Below the pieces are notes generated by a model, which saw only the letters and a program-made list of their open reading frames with translations, searched no databases and was not told where the DNA came from. Positions 32,539 to 41,486 of a DNA stretch of 64,000 nt are shown in pieces. Source of the DNA: Arthrobacter sp. ok362 (lineage in GTDB: Bacteria; Actinomycetota; Actinomycetes; Actinomycetales; Micrococcaceae); contig NZ_FNGC01000013.1 in the NCBI RefSeq assembly GCF_900102785.1, forward strand, positions 62,001-126,000. The letters run 5' to 3'. How positions within the stretch are numbered: the stretch's first letter is position 1; each line of letters opens with the position of its first letter. The translations under genes and the position numbers were made by a program.

Positions 32539-34272
32539 ATGCTCGTCACTCTCATGCGGCGCTATTCCAAGCCGTATCTGCCATACATCGCGGCTGTGGT
32601 CATTTTTCAGCTGGCTTCGACCATCGCGGCGTTGTACCTCCCCAGCCTCAATGCCCAGATCATCGATGAGGGCGTCTCCCGCGGCGACACCGATTACATC
32701 TGGCGCACCGGCGGTGTCATGCTCGGCGTCGCCCTGATCCAGGTGGCCACCGCGATCGCCGGCGTCTACTTCGGTTCGAAGGCTGCGATGGCGTTCGGCC
32801 GTGACCTGCGCCGCGGCGTCTTCCGCAAGGTGAGCAGCTTCTCGGCGCGGGACGTCAACCTCTTCGGCGCCCCCACCCTGATCACGCGCGGCACCAACGA
32901 TGTGCAGCAGGTCCAGATGCTCATGCTCATGGCGCTGAACTTCATGGTGGCCACGCCCATCATGTGCATCGGCGGGATCTTCATGGCCTTGCGCGAGGAC
33001 CTCAACCTGTCCTGGCTCGTCTGGGTTTCTGTGCCCCTGCTCGTCGTTGTGGTGGGCTACCTTGTGGTCCGTCTGATGCCGCTCTTCCGTTCCATGCAGG
33101 AGAAGATCGACCGGCTCAACGGTGTCCTCCGCGAGCAGATCATCGGCATCCGCGTGGTCCGGGCCTTCGTGCGCGAACCGCACGAGGCCGAGCGCTTTGG
33201 CGCGGCCAACAAGGACCTCACCGACGTCTCGCTGAAGATCGGTTCCTTGTTTGTGCTGATGTTCCCCGCCATCGGCATGATCCTGCACGTCTCCACGGCC
33301 GCCGTGCTGTGGTTCGGTGGCCAGCGTGTCGATGCCGGTGAAATGCAGGTCGGCTCGCTGACGGCCTTCCTCCAGTACCTGTTGCAGATCCTCATGGCCG
33401 TCATGATGGGAACCTTTATGGCCATGATGATTCCCCGCGCCTCGGTCTGCGCCGACCGGATCGGTGAAGTGCTCGACGTCGAACCCTCCATCCGCGAAAC
33501 GCTGACCCCGGTGGCGCCGGCGGCAAGGGCCGGACGTGTTGAATTCCGCAACGTGACCTTCGCCTACCCCGGCGCCGAGGCGCCGGTGCTGAGCAATATC
33601 AGCTTTACGGCAGAGCCCGGACAGACGGTGGCGATCATCGGCTCCACAGGGGCCGGCAAGTCGAGCCTGCTGGCCCTGCTGCCGCGGCTCTACGACGCCG
33701 AATCTGGCGAGGTCCTGCTCGACGGAGTCCCCGTCACCGCGCTGGACCGGGCCGAAATCACGCAGCGCGTGGCCATGGTGCCGCAACGGCCCTACCTGTT
33801 CTCCGGAACCATTGAGCACAACCTGCGCTTCGGCAAGCCCGAGGCCACGGACCAGGACCTGTGGGAGGCGCTGAGCGTCGCCCAGGCCGCGGATTTCGTG
33901 CGCGAAAAGAAGGGCGGCCTGGCATCGCGGATCGCCCAGGGCGGCACTAACGTCTCCGGCGGCCAGCGGCAGCGGCTCTGCATTGCCCGCGCCCTCGTCA
34001 CCGAACCCAAGGTCTTCCTGTTCGACGACTCGTTCTCGGCCCTCGACGTCGCCACCGATGCCAGGCTCCGCCGGGCGCTCAAGGCCAAGACGGCCGATGC
34101 CACCGTGATCATCGTCGGCCAGCGCGTGTCCACCATTGCCGATGCGGACCAGATCCTCGTGCTGGACAACGGCAGGATCGTGGACCGCGGAACACATGAA
34201 GAACTGTTGGAAAGCTCCAGCACCTACCAGGAAATCGTCGAATCCCAGCTGAGCGCGGAGGCAGTGGCATGA
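32539..34272 (+). CDS. heterodimeric ABC exporter, subunit 1
   Basis: A 577-residue half transporter. Six N-terminal membrane helices are followed by an ABC domain with Walker A GSTGAGKSS (about 368), signature VSGGQRQR (about 472) and Walker B FLFDDSFSALD (about 492). The residue after the Walker B Asp is Asp instead of the catalytic Glu, so its ATP site is probably the degenerate one. ATG at 32539 follows AAGGACT. It overlaps the second subunit by ATGA and is expected to pump lipids, drugs or peptides, like TM287/288 or BmrCD. Confidence 0.88.
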   Translation: MLVTLMRRYSKPYLPYIAAVVIFQLASTIAALYLPSLNAQIIDEGVSRGDTDYIWRTGGVMLGVALIQVATAIAGVYFGSKAAMAFGRDLRRGVFRKVSSFSARDVNLFGAPTLITRGTNDVQQVQMLMLMALNFMVATPIMCIGGIFMALREDLNLSWLVWVSVPLLVVVVGYLVVRLMPLFRSMQEKIDRLNGVLREQIIGIRVVRAFVREPHEAERFGAANKDLTDVSLKIGSLFVLMFPAIGMILHVSTAAVLWFGGQRVDAGEMQVGSLTAFLQYLLQILMAVMMGTFMAMMIPRASVCADRIGEVLDVEPSIRETLTPVAPAARAGRVEFRNVTFAYPGAEAPVLSNISFTAEPGQTVAIIGSTGAGKSSLLALLPRLYDAESGEVLLDGVPVTALDRAEITQRVAMVPQRPYLFSGTIEHNLRFGKPEATDQDLWEALSVAQAADFVREKKGGLASRIAQGGTNVSGGQRQRLCIARALVTEPKVFLFDDSFSALDVATDARLRRALKAKTADATVIIVGQRVSTIADADQILVLDNGRIVDRGTHEELLESSSTYQEIVESQLSAEAVA

Positions 34273-36344
34273 GCACCAACGAGAAAATCTCCACCATGCC
34301 CGCCAAGGCAACCGACGCCACCCCGGCCGGAACGGCCGGAACCGCCGTGACGGACGACGACTTCATCGAGGAGGAGTACACGCCCGGCGAAGCCGACGGC
34401 GGCATGTTCGGCGCCGTCCCGGCCAAGAAAGCCCAGCACTTCTGGCCCTCGGCCAAACGGCTCATGGGGCTGCTGAAACCGGAGCGCGCCGGCATCACCG
34501 CCGTGCTCGCCATGGTGACAGTTGCCGTCGTCCTCAATGTCATTGCCCCGAGGATCCTGGGCCAGGCGATGGACGTGATCTTCGCGGGAGTGGTCGGCAA
34601 GCAGCTCCCGGCCGGGGCCACCAAGGAGCAGTTCATCGAAGGACTGCGCTCCCAGGGCCAGGACAACTTCGCCGACATGCTGGCCAAGATGGACGTAGTG
34701 CCGGGCGCGGGCGTCGATTTCCAGAAGCTCGCGTTCCTCATCAGCGTGGTGCTGGTGATGTACTTCGTCGCCAACATCTTCCTGTGGCTCCAGGGCTATG
34801 TCCTCAACGTGCTGGTCATGCGCGTGGTCCGCACCCTGCGCGATGACACCGAGAAGAAACTCAACAAGCTCCCGCTGAACTACTTCGACACCCGCCAGCG
34901 CGGCGACATCCTCTCCCGTGTCACGAACGACGTCGATAACATCCAGCAGGCGCTCCAGCAGGCCTTCGCGCAGCTCGTGAACTCGGCCTTGACGGTCGTC
35001 GGGATCGTGATCATGATGTTCATCGTGTCCTGGCAGCTGGCCCTGATCGCACTCGTTGCCCTGCCGCTCTCCGGCGTGGCCGCCGGCATCATCGGCGCCC
35101 GCAGCCAGAAGCTCTTCGCCGCCCAGTGGAAGAACACCGGGGAGCTCAACGGCCAGATCGAGGAATCGTTCTCCGGCCACGACCTCGTCCGCGTGTTCGG
35201 CCGCGACGCCGACATGCTGGCCCGCTTCGACGAGCGCAACGAGGAACTCTACAAGGCCAGCTTCGGTGCCCAGTTCGTCTCCGGCATGATCATGCCGGTC
35301 ATGCAGTTTGTCTCCTACCTCAGCTATGTGGGGATCGCGGTCGTCGGTGGGCTGCGCGTGGCCTCGGGCGCCATGAGCCTGGGCGACGCCACGGCGTTCA
35401 TCCAGTACTCGCGCGAGTTCACCCAGCCGCTGGGCCAGATGGCCGGCATGGCCAACATGCTGCAGTCCGGCGTCGCCTCCGCCGAGCGGGTCTTCGAATT
35501 CCTCGACGCCGACGAACAGGACGCCGAGACCGCCACCGAGCACCTCCCGGCGAAGACGGACGGACACGTCGAGTTCAAGCATGTCACCTTCAGCTACTCA
35601 CCGGACAGGCCGCTGATCGAGGATCTGTCCTTCACGGCCGAACCCGGACACACGGTGGCGATTGTGGGACCGACCGGGGCGGGCAAGACCACCCTGGTCA
35701 ACCTCGTGATGCGCTTTTACGAACTAAACGCCGGCAGCATCACCCTGGACGGGGTGGACATCACCCGGCTGAGCCGTTCGGAGCTGCGCGCCAAGGTGGG
35801 CATGGTGCTGCAGGACGCCTGGCTGTTCGGCGGAACCATCTACGAAAACATCCGTTACGGCAAGCTCGACGCCACCGAGGACCAGATCATGGCGGCGGCC
35901 AAGGCCACGTTCGTGGACCGCTTCGTCCGCGCGCTGCCGGACGGCTACAACACTGTCATTGACGAAGAAGGCAACAACGTCAGTGCAGGCGAAAAACAGC
36001 TGATCACCATTGCCCGGGCCTTCGTGGCGAACCCGTCGCTGCTGATCCTGGACGAAGCCACGAGTTCCGTGGATACCCGCACCGAAGCCCTGGTCCAGAA
36101 GGCCATGGCCGCGTTGCGCACAGAGCGCACCAGCTTCGTCATCGCCCACCGCCTCTCCACCATCCGGGACGCGGACACCATCCTTGTCATGGAGGACGGG
36201 CAGATCGTCGAGCAGGGCCGGCACGCCCAGCTGCTGGCCATGCAGGGCGCGTACTACCGCCTGTACATGTCCCAGTTCGCCGGCGAGGACGCGGACACGG
36301 CTTTGCTGGATTCCGCGGAGGACGCGACGGCGGTGCACAGCTGA
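34269..36344 (+). CDS. heterodimeric ABC exporter, subunit 2
   Basis: A 691-residue half transporter with a charged N-terminal extension of about 60 residues and a large extracytoplasmic insertion between the first two helices (residues about 105-155, containing QLPAGATKEQFIEGLRSQGQ). The ABC domain has Walker A GPTGAGKTT (about 467), signature VSAGEKQ (a deviation from LSGGQ) and a canonical Walker B LLILDEATSSVD with the catalytic Glu. Combined with the degenerate site of subunit 1, this gives the asymmetric pair seen in heterodimeric exporters. A thioesterase gene follows about 100 bases on. Confidence 0.88.
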   Translation: MSTNEKISTMPAKATDATPAGTAGTAVTDDDFIEEEYTPGEADGGMFGAVPAKKAQHFWPSAKRLMGLLKPERAGITAVLAMVTVAVVLNVIAPRILGQAMDVIFAGVVGKQLPAGATKEQFIEGLRSQGQDNFADMLAKMDVVPGAGVDFQKLAFLISVVLVMYFVANIFLWLQGYVLNVLVMRVVRTLRDDTEKKLNKLPLNYFDTRQRGDILSRVTNDVDNIQQALQQAFAQLVNSALTVVGIVIMMFIVSWQLALIALVALPLSGVAAGIIGARSQKLFAAQWKNTGELNGQIEESFSGHDLVRVFGRDADMLARFDERNEELYKASFGAQFVSGMIMPVMQFVSYLSYVGIAVVGGLRVASGAMSLGDATAFIQYSREFTQPLGQMAGMANMLQSGVASAERVFEFLDADEQDAETATEHLPAKTDGHVEFKHVTFSYSPDRPLIEDLSFTAEPGHTVAIVGPTGAGKTTLVNLVMRFYELNAGSITLDGVDITRLSRSELRAKVGMVLQDAWLFGGTIYENIRYGKLDATEDQIMAAAKATFVDRFVRALPDGYNTVIDEEGNNVSAGEKQLITIARAFVANPSLLILDEATSSVDTRTEALVQKAMAALRTERTSFVIAHRLSTIRDADTILVMEDGQIVEQGRHAQLLAMQGAYYRLYMSQFAGEDADTALLDSAEDATAVHS

Positions 36345-36445
36345 GCGCCGCCGGGCCCGCAGCGGGGGAGGGCACAGCCGAAGAAAGCCCCGCAGGGGAG
36401 GGCACAGCAGGGGAGAGTGCAGGCTCGGAGCCCCGGCGCCTCGAG

Positions 36446-36898
36446 GTGCTTGAGGTGGAGGTGCCGATGCGCTGGAGCGACATGGATGCCTATGGGCATA
36501 TCAACAACGTCCAGATTGTCCGGATCCTGGAGGAAGCACGGATCGCGGCGTTCGGCCCACCCCGGGGCGCCGGGCTGCCCGGAACCGAACCCCGCGTGTC
36601 GCTCTTTAACGAAATCCCGGAAGGGACGCTGGCGCTCGTGGTCGAGCACAAGATCAGGTACGTCAGGACGCTGGAATACCGGAACGTGCCCGCCGTTGTC
36701 CAGCTGTGGATCGGGGCGGTCAAGGGCGCCAGCTTCGACATCCACTACCTGGTGCAGGATCCCGTCACGCGGGAGGACTGCGTCCGGGCTACGAGCCATC
36801 TGGCATTCGTCAATGAGGCAACCGGCCGGGTGCTGCGGCTGACGCCGGAGCAGAAGGAGCGGCTGGCCCCGTACACCCGCGCCCACCCGGTCCCATAG
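36446..36898 (+). CDS. acyl-CoA thioesterase, 4HBT/YbgC-like hot-dog fold
   Basis: A single hot-dog domain of about 150 residues. MRWSDMDAYGHINNVQIVRI carries the conserved Asp, and the pattern continues through the strand region (VVEHKIRYVRTLEYRNVPAV). The start is uncertain. GTG at 36446 keeps the first strand (LEVEVPMRW). ATG at 36467 has a better GGAGG but loses that strand. The frame is also open back to the ABC stop, through a repetitive GEGTA-rich stretch without a standard start. Likely substrates are acyl-CoA or acyl-ACP thioesters. Confidence 0.8.
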   Translation: MLEVEVPMRWSDMDAYGHINNVQIVRILEEARIAAFGPPRGAGLPGTEPRVSLFNEIPEGTLALVVEHKIRYVRTLEYRNVPAVVQLWIGAVKGASFDIHYLVQDPVTREDCVRATSHLAFVNEATGRVLRLTPEQKERLAPYTRAHPVP

Positions 36899-36964
36899 CC
36901 TCTACCCGGTTGTCGGGGGTGCTCCTACAATGACAACTCCGACGCTTAAGGAGGCGTGGTCGCC

Positions 36965-37246
36965 GTGAACATGGGCAAGAACATGCACCACAACATTCAC
37001 AAGCAGCACTCCCGCAAGAAGAAGTGGAACGAGCTTTCGCCGATGGCGCGGTTCGGCACCGTCGGCGCTGGCATCGTCCAACTCTCGCTTCTCGTCGCGG
37101 CCCAGACGGACATCAGCCGACGCCCGGCTCAGCAGATCCGCGGCAGCAAGGCCATGTGGCGGCTTGCCACCCTGGTGAACTTCATCGGCCCGGCAACCTA
37201 TTTCGCCGTCGGGGTGAAGCGCCGGCCTGCCGCGAAGCAGGCGTAG
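36965..37246 (+). CDS. small membrane protein, PLDc_N-like
   Basis: A 93-residue protein: a basic N-terminus (HHNIHKQHSRKKKW), then two hydrophobic segments (GTVGAGIVQLSLLVAAQ and LATLVNFIGPATYFAVG) separated by DISRRPAQQIRGSKAMWR, and a basic tail. The pattern matches the phospholipase-D-nuclease N-terminal (PLDc_N) family of small two-helix proteins. GTG at 36965 has AAGGAGG ten bases upstream; GTG 36956 is too close to it and ATG 36971 too far. Function unknown. Confidence 0.75.
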   Translation: MNMGKNMHHNIHKQHSRKKKWNELSPMARFGTVGAGIVQLSLLVAAQTDISRRPAQQIRGSKAMWRLATLVNFIGPATYFAVGVKRRPAAKQA

Positions 37247-37304
37247 CAGACCGCTTGGCTGCGCTCTACTGGGCGGTAGCTTTGGGGCGGCGTTAAATGC
37301 GCGC

Positions 37305-37330
37305 GTTCAGTTTAAGCCTGTAAATTGAAC
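37305..37330 (+). promoter_or_regulatory. inverted repeat two bases before mcrB, probable operator over the -10 box
   Basis: GTTCAGTTTA (37305-37314) and TAAATTGAAC (37321-37330) are inverted repeats with one mismatch around a 6-base centre. TAAATT at 37321-37326 can serve as -10, placing transcription start at or next to the ATG at 37333. There is no Shine-Dalgarno sequence, so mcrB may be made from a leaderless message with an autoregulatory or repressor site over its promoter. Confidence 0.5.
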
Positions 37331-37332
37331 CT

Positions 37333-39564
37333 ATGACCCCAGCCAAGAAGCCTGCCCTGCACCGTGCCCTCGGTATCTCCAAGGAGATAGAAGACGCGGC
37401 GTGGTTTGTTCTGGGCCCGGGGTTGCTGGGCAAGGCGTCCGCCCTGGACGGCCGCACCAAAACATGGTCCGTCCAGGCTGCCGCGGAGTTGCTGGAACGC
37501 CTTGAACGCGGCGTTCCCGATCCCAAGGCGCCCATGATGACCAATCTGCGCCAGAACCTGGAAGATGCCACCCGCGGGGCGAAGCAACTGGCCGTGGAAT
37601 TACTCTTCCTCCAGTCCCTGCCGCTGGCCCACGAGGTCAAGTCGCTGAAGGTCAAGCGGGCCCGAGTCGCCGAGGCGGCGTCCTGGCTGGAGCCTCCGTT
37701 GGACCTTCCCGACGAGCTCTACGCGGGAATGACGGACCACGGCGTGATCCGGGACCGCACCGCAGAATTCAACTGGACCATCTGGGACCACCTGAAATGG
37801 CTCTGCCGCTTCGTGCAGCACGTCGCACAGCGGCCGGCCCACGTCGTCCAGGCTGCGGTCAAGGACCCGCTGGTCTTCCACCGGCTGGTCGCCGGGACCC
37901 CGGATGACCAGCCGGCCATCCGCCGCAGCATTGAGTTTTTGGTCTGGCCCAGCTACTTCGAACCTGTTGTGGCCGATGTCGAACGGCAGGAGATCCGCGA
38001 CGCCTTCGCTTCCTTGGTGGGCGGGGCCAAGGGGGACAGCGACGAGGACATTTCGGCGGACATCCACAGGATCCGCCTGCATCTGGATCAGCAGGCCGGG
38101 CAGCGGATCGACTGGTACTCCCGCCAGCTGGTGAGCCAGTGGCGGAAGGTCGGCGATCCCGGCCGCCGCGCCTGGCTCTTGCGCACCCACTACGACAATG
38201 CCGAGCTGCTGGGGGAGTGGCGGGACGAGGAGGCGGTGACGCTCGACGTCGAACACCTCCGCCTGCTGGATCCCGGCGTTTCCGCCGGGCTGGTCCAGAA
38301 CGCGGTGGACGAGGATTACAAGCACCTCGGCTACGTGGAGCGCGAGGACACCAAGACCGCCGTCTTCGCGTTCCTGACCGTGATGAAGCCGGGTGACCTC
38401 GTGCTTTACCAGAGCTCGGGCAAGGTCCGGATCGGCGTGGTCCTCGGCGAACCGGAGCATGGAAAGGATAACCGCCAGCTCCGCCGCAAGGTCCGCTGGT
38501 TCGATGAGGAACACGACGCCACCGGGCTGCCCCGGCACGTGCAGCGGCAGCTGACCACCTCCGGGAACATCGTGGACATCACCCGCGTGATCCAGGCGCT
38601 CGAGGCCCTCCTGCCGGCAGAAGCGGAAGCCGAGGACGGCGACGGCGCCGAGCCGGATGCCGCCGTCGAACCGGTTCATGACGGGTTCCGGCCGCTGACG
38701 CCGGAGTTCGCCGCGTCCTTGCACATGGATCTGGATCCGCTGCAGGAAATCGCCGAACTCCTCGAGGAGAACCGGCAGCTGGTGCTCTACGGTCCGCCGG
38801 GAACGGGCAAGACGTACCTTGCCAAGCACCTCGCCGCCGAGCTCGCCGGCGACACCACGGACGAGCGGGTCAAGCTGGTCCAGTTCCACCCGTCGTACGC
38901 CTATGAGGACTTCTTCGAGGGCTTCCGCCCGGATAAGACGGACGAGGGCCAGGTGTCCTTCAAGCTCGTGGCAGGTCCGCTGCGCCGGCTCGCCGAGGAA
39001 GCTGCCAAGCCCGGGAACGAGAGCAAGCCGTACTTCCTGATCATCGACGAGATGAACCGGGCGAACCTCGCCAAGGTGTTCGGCGAGCTGTACTTCCTGC
39101 TCGAATACCGCGATGACCGCATCTACCTCCAGTACAGCCCCAACGAGCCGTTCACCTTGCCGGACAACCTCTACATCATCGGCACCATGAACACCGCTGA
39201 CCGCTCCATCGCGATGATGGACGCGGCGATCCGGCGGCGGTTCTCCTTCATCGAGCTGCATCCGAAGACGGAACCCGTGAAGGGCTCGCTGCTGCGTTTC
39301 CTCCAGGCCCGCGACCTGGACACGACGCCGGCCCTGCTGCTTGATGCCTTGAACGACGCGATCGACGAATGGGACCGCGACCTCATGATCGGGCCCTCCT
39401 ACTTCATGAAGAAGTCCGCGCAGACGCCCAAGGGCCTGCGCAGAATCTGGAAGTACGAGCTCATGCCGCTGCTGGAGGAGCACTATCACGGCCAGCTCAA
39501 CCGCGCCCAGCTTGAGGAACGGTTCGGACTGGAACAACTCCTGGGCCGCCTGGCGCATGCCTAG
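37333..39564 (+). CDS. mcrB: McrB-like AAA+ GTPase of a modification-dependent restriction system
   Basis: A 743-residue McrB homologue. The C-terminal motor has Walker A GPPGTGKT (487-494), Walker B LIIDEMNRAN (569-578), the McrB-specific MNTADRS (619-625) and arginine residues RRRF (634-637). Unlike E. coli McrB, the N-terminal 450 residues comprise a helical region (1-300) and a segment at about 330-400 (FAFLTVMKPGDLVLYQSSGK, VRIGVVLGEP) resembling a PUA/EVE-type modified-base reader. GTP-driven translocation would bring the McrC nuclease to modified DNA. It overlaps mcrC by eight bases. Confidence 0.87.
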   Translation: MTPAKKPALHRALGISKEIEDAAWFVLGPGLLGKASALDGRTKTWSVQAAAELLERLERGVPDPKAPMMTNLRQNLEDATRGAKQLAVELLFLQSLPLAHEVKSLKVKRARVAEAASWLEPPLDLPDELYAGMTDHGVIRDRTAEFNWTIWDHLKWLCRFVQHVAQRPAHVVQAAVKDPLVFHRLVAGTPDDQPAIRRSIEFLVWPSYFEPVVADVERQEIRDAFASLVGGAKGDSDEDISADIHRIRLHLDQQAGQRIDWYSRQLVSQWRKVGDPGRRAWLLRTHYDNAELLGEWRDEEAVTLDVEHLRLLDPGVSAGLVQNAVDEDYKHLGYVEREDTKTAVFAFLTVMKPGDLVLYQSSGKVRIGVVLGEPEHGKDNRQLRRKVRWFDEEHDATGLPRHVQRQLTTSGNIVDITRVIQALEALLPAEAEAEDGDGAEPDAAVEPVHDGFRPLTPEFAASLHMDLDPLQEIAELLEENRQLVLYGPPGTGKTYLAKHLAAELAGDTTDERVKLVQFHPSYAYEDFFEGFRPDKTDEGQVSFKLVAGPLRRLAEEAAKPGNESKPYFLIIDEMNRANLAKVFGELYFLLEYRDDRIYLQYSPNEPFTLPDNLYIIGTMNTADRSIAMMDAAIRRRFSFIELHPKTEPVKGSLLRFLQARDLDTTPALLLDALNDAIDEWDRDLMIGPSYFMKKSAQTPKGLRRIWKYELMPLLEEHYHGQLNRAQLEERFGLEQLLGRLAHA

Positions 39565-40963
39565 GCTGGCCGGGGACGCCGTAGCGCTGGACCGCAATTC
39601 TTCGAACCCCAGTTCGTCGGACCGCGGCGCCGACCGGGCCGCCGGCCGGGCCGCGTCGGACGCCGGTTCGGCCAAGCGGGGTTCGGCCGGGCGGGGTCTA
39701 CCCGGACGCGGTCTGTCCGGACGCGGCGGCGCGGCGGAGCCCTGCCGGCACATTGTCCTCGACGAACTCTCCGCCGGCGTCGTGGAGCTGCTTGATCCGG
39801 ACACTGCGGCCTACGTCAACGCCAGCGGCTTGGCGAAAGCCTCGCCGATGGGCATGGGACTGTACCGGATCGAGCCGGTGGGGAGCGTGGGCTCCGTGCG
39901 GACCCCCTCCGTGCAGCTGGAGGTGCGGCCGAAGGGAAGGCTCGGGCTGAGCCGGCTGCTGTTCCTGCTCGGCTACGCTGGGGACCAGGGCTTCCGGGAC
40001 GATTCGGTGTCTGCGGTGGAGCACGCCGACCTTTGGAGTGCCCTGGCCGAATCCCTGGCGCAGCTCGCGGACCGGGCGCTGAGCCGGGGGGTGCTGCAGG
40101 GGTACCTCATGGTGGAAGAATCCCTCAGGACCGTTAAGGGCCGGATCCGGATGTCGGACCAGATTTCCCGCCGGCCGGGGATGCTGGTCCCGCTGGAAGT
40201 CTCCTATGACGAGTTCACTGAGGACATCGCGGAGAATCGGATTCTGCGCGCCGCACTCGAACGGATGTCCCAGGTGCCGCGCGTGCGGCCGGAAGTCCTT
40301 AGCCGGCTGCGCCAGCTGAAGGGAAAGCTCGACGCCGTGACGCGCCTGCAGTCCGGCGCGCCGCTGCCGCAGTGGCGGCCCAGCCGGATGAACACCCGCT
40401 ACCACGCGGCCCTCCGGCTCGCCGAACTGATCCTGCGGAACGCTTCGGCGGAGGCCGGCGACGGCAAGCAGCAGTCGGCGTCGTTCGTGGTGGACATGGC
40501 AAAGGTGTTCGAGGACTTCGTGGGGACGGCACTGCGCGAGGCCATGGCCGCCTACCCCGGAGAAATGCGGTTGCGCTACAACGCACTGCTGAACGAGGCC
40601 GTCCGCGACTCGGACCGGATTGTGGTCCAGCCGGGGGCCGTCCACCTCCTCGGCGGCCGGCCCGTGATGGTGTACGACGCGAAGTACAAGGGCGCGGCTG
40701 ATGCCGGCGCGTCGCTCTCGGGCGACCACTACCGGATGCTGGCCTACTGCACATCCCTGCGGGTGCCGACGGCGTGGATTATTTACCCGGGTGCAGGGGA
40801 GATCAAGCTGCGCCGGATTCTCAATACCGACATCGACATTGTCGAGTTCCCGCTGGATCTGTCCCTGCCGCCGTCGGAAATCCTGGCCTCCGTGGCAGAT
40901 CTTGCCCAGCAGTCCTGGGGCGAAGTGCTCCGGCAGGCCAGTATCGACCGTTCGGCCAGTTAA
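39557..40963 (+). CDS. mcrC: McrC-like PD-(D/E)xK nuclease subunit
   Basis: A 468-residue McrC homologue, the cleavage subunit that joins McrB. The N-terminal beta-rich domain (RHIVLDELSAGVVELLD; VRTPSVQLEVRPKGRLGLSR) and the C-terminal nuclease (VFEDFVGTALREAM near 317-330; VMVYDAKYKG near 371-379) are clear. Where the catalytic Asp of the PD motif is expected, the sequence reads VVQPGAVHL (Gly360), so a key metal ligand may be missing or moved to a nearby Asp (DSD at 351-353). Residues 15-62 are a Gly/Arg/Ser-rich low-complexity insert. ATG at 39557 overlaps mcrB. The stop lies in a 21-bp tandem duplication. Confidence 0.86.
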   Translation: MPRLAGDAVALDRNSSNPSSSDRGADRAAGRAASDAGSAKRGSAGRGLPGRGLSGRGGAAEPCRHIVLDELSAGVVELLDPDTAAYVNASGLAKASPMGMGLYRIEPVGSVGSVRTPSVQLEVRPKGRLGLSRLLFLLGYAGDQGFRDDSVSAVEHADLWSALAESLAQLADRALSRGVLQGYLMVEESLRTVKGRIRMSDQISRRPGMLVPLEVSYDEFTEDIAENRILRAALERMSQVPRVRPEVLSRLRQLKGKLDAVTRLQSGAPLPQWRPSRMNTRYHAALRLAELILRNASAEAGDGKQQSASFVVDMAKVFEDFVGTALREAMAAYPGEMRLRYNALLNEAVRDSDRIVVQPGAVHLLGGRPVMVYDAKYKGAADAGASLSGDHYRMLAYCTSLRVPTAWIIYPGAGEIKLRRILNTDIDIVEFPLDLSLPPSEILASVADLAQQSWGEVLRQASIDRSAS

Positions 40964-40995
40964 ACCGCTCAGCCGGCCAGTTAAACCGCTCAGCC
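40954..40995. repeat. 21-bp perfect tandem duplication across the mcrC stop
   Basis: GGCCAGTTAAACCGCTCAGCC is present twice, at 40954-40974 and 40975-40995. The TAA of mcrC is in the first copy. The array ends two bases before the stop codon of the convergent small gene. Confidence 0.85.
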
Positions 40996-40997
40996 GG

Positions 40998-41339
40998 CTA
41001 GGCGGATTCTTGCTGGTCGGCCACGGTCCGCAAATGTTCCAGGAGCGCCTTTTCCGGCTGGCCCGGGTTGTTCGCGACATGCCACTGAAGTTTCTCCCGC
41101 ACGTCGGCATCTTCGGGGTTGGTGCCCGCCAGGACCTCGTCGATGATCGAGGTTGCCTGCCGGCGCAGCGGCTCCAAGTCAGGGTCCGCTCCGCGGAACT
41201 GGCGGGGCCGGACGGCGCGGTGCCTGGTGTGGCCGAGGCGAGGGAACTGAAGAACTGTGGGACTGGAATCTGCCGGAGCGGAATCTGCAAGCGCAGCAGC
41301 CGTGTCGGGCTCGTCGTTGGACATCAGCAAGTGGGGCAT
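40998..41339 (-). CDS. small hypothetical protein in the mcrBC-vsr island
   Basis: A 113-residue protein with no domain I recognise. The first 50 residues are Ala/Ser/Pro/Arg-rich and likely disordered; the second half (LEPLRRQATSIIDEVLAGTN, EKLQWHVANNPGQPEKALLE, HLRTVADQQ) looks helical. ATG at 41339 has GGGAGAG six bases upstream on the minus strand; an internal ATG at 41324 is possible. It is convergent with mcrC and downstream of vsr on the same strand. The 147-base gap to vsr holds a weak GC hairpin near 41430-41450 and nothing else. A role in the island is possible but unproven. Confidence 0.55.
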   Translation of the reverse strand: MPHLLMSNDEPDTAAALADSAPADSSPTVLQFPRLGHTRHRAVRPRQFRGADPDLEPLRRQATSIIDEVLAGTNPEDADVREKLQWHVANNPGQPEKALLEHLRTVADQQESA

Positions 41340-41486
41340 CGTGCGCTCTCCCGTGTTAGCAGTACGCGTTGGTACTGACCCAAACCTGACTAAATCCCCC
41401 GGAGTCGAATACTAGCTGAGACCTTTCGGCCTGCCCCGGAAGCGGGGCCGCGCGACACGCAGCACTTTGCTGGTCAGCGGAGATCC

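Noticed and set aside
36341..36446. Longer thioesterase beginning right after the ABC exporter stop
   Set aside because: The frame is open and GEGTA-repetitive, but only CTG is available as a start and the composition is unlike the hot-dog domain; kept as an uncertainty in the gene entry.
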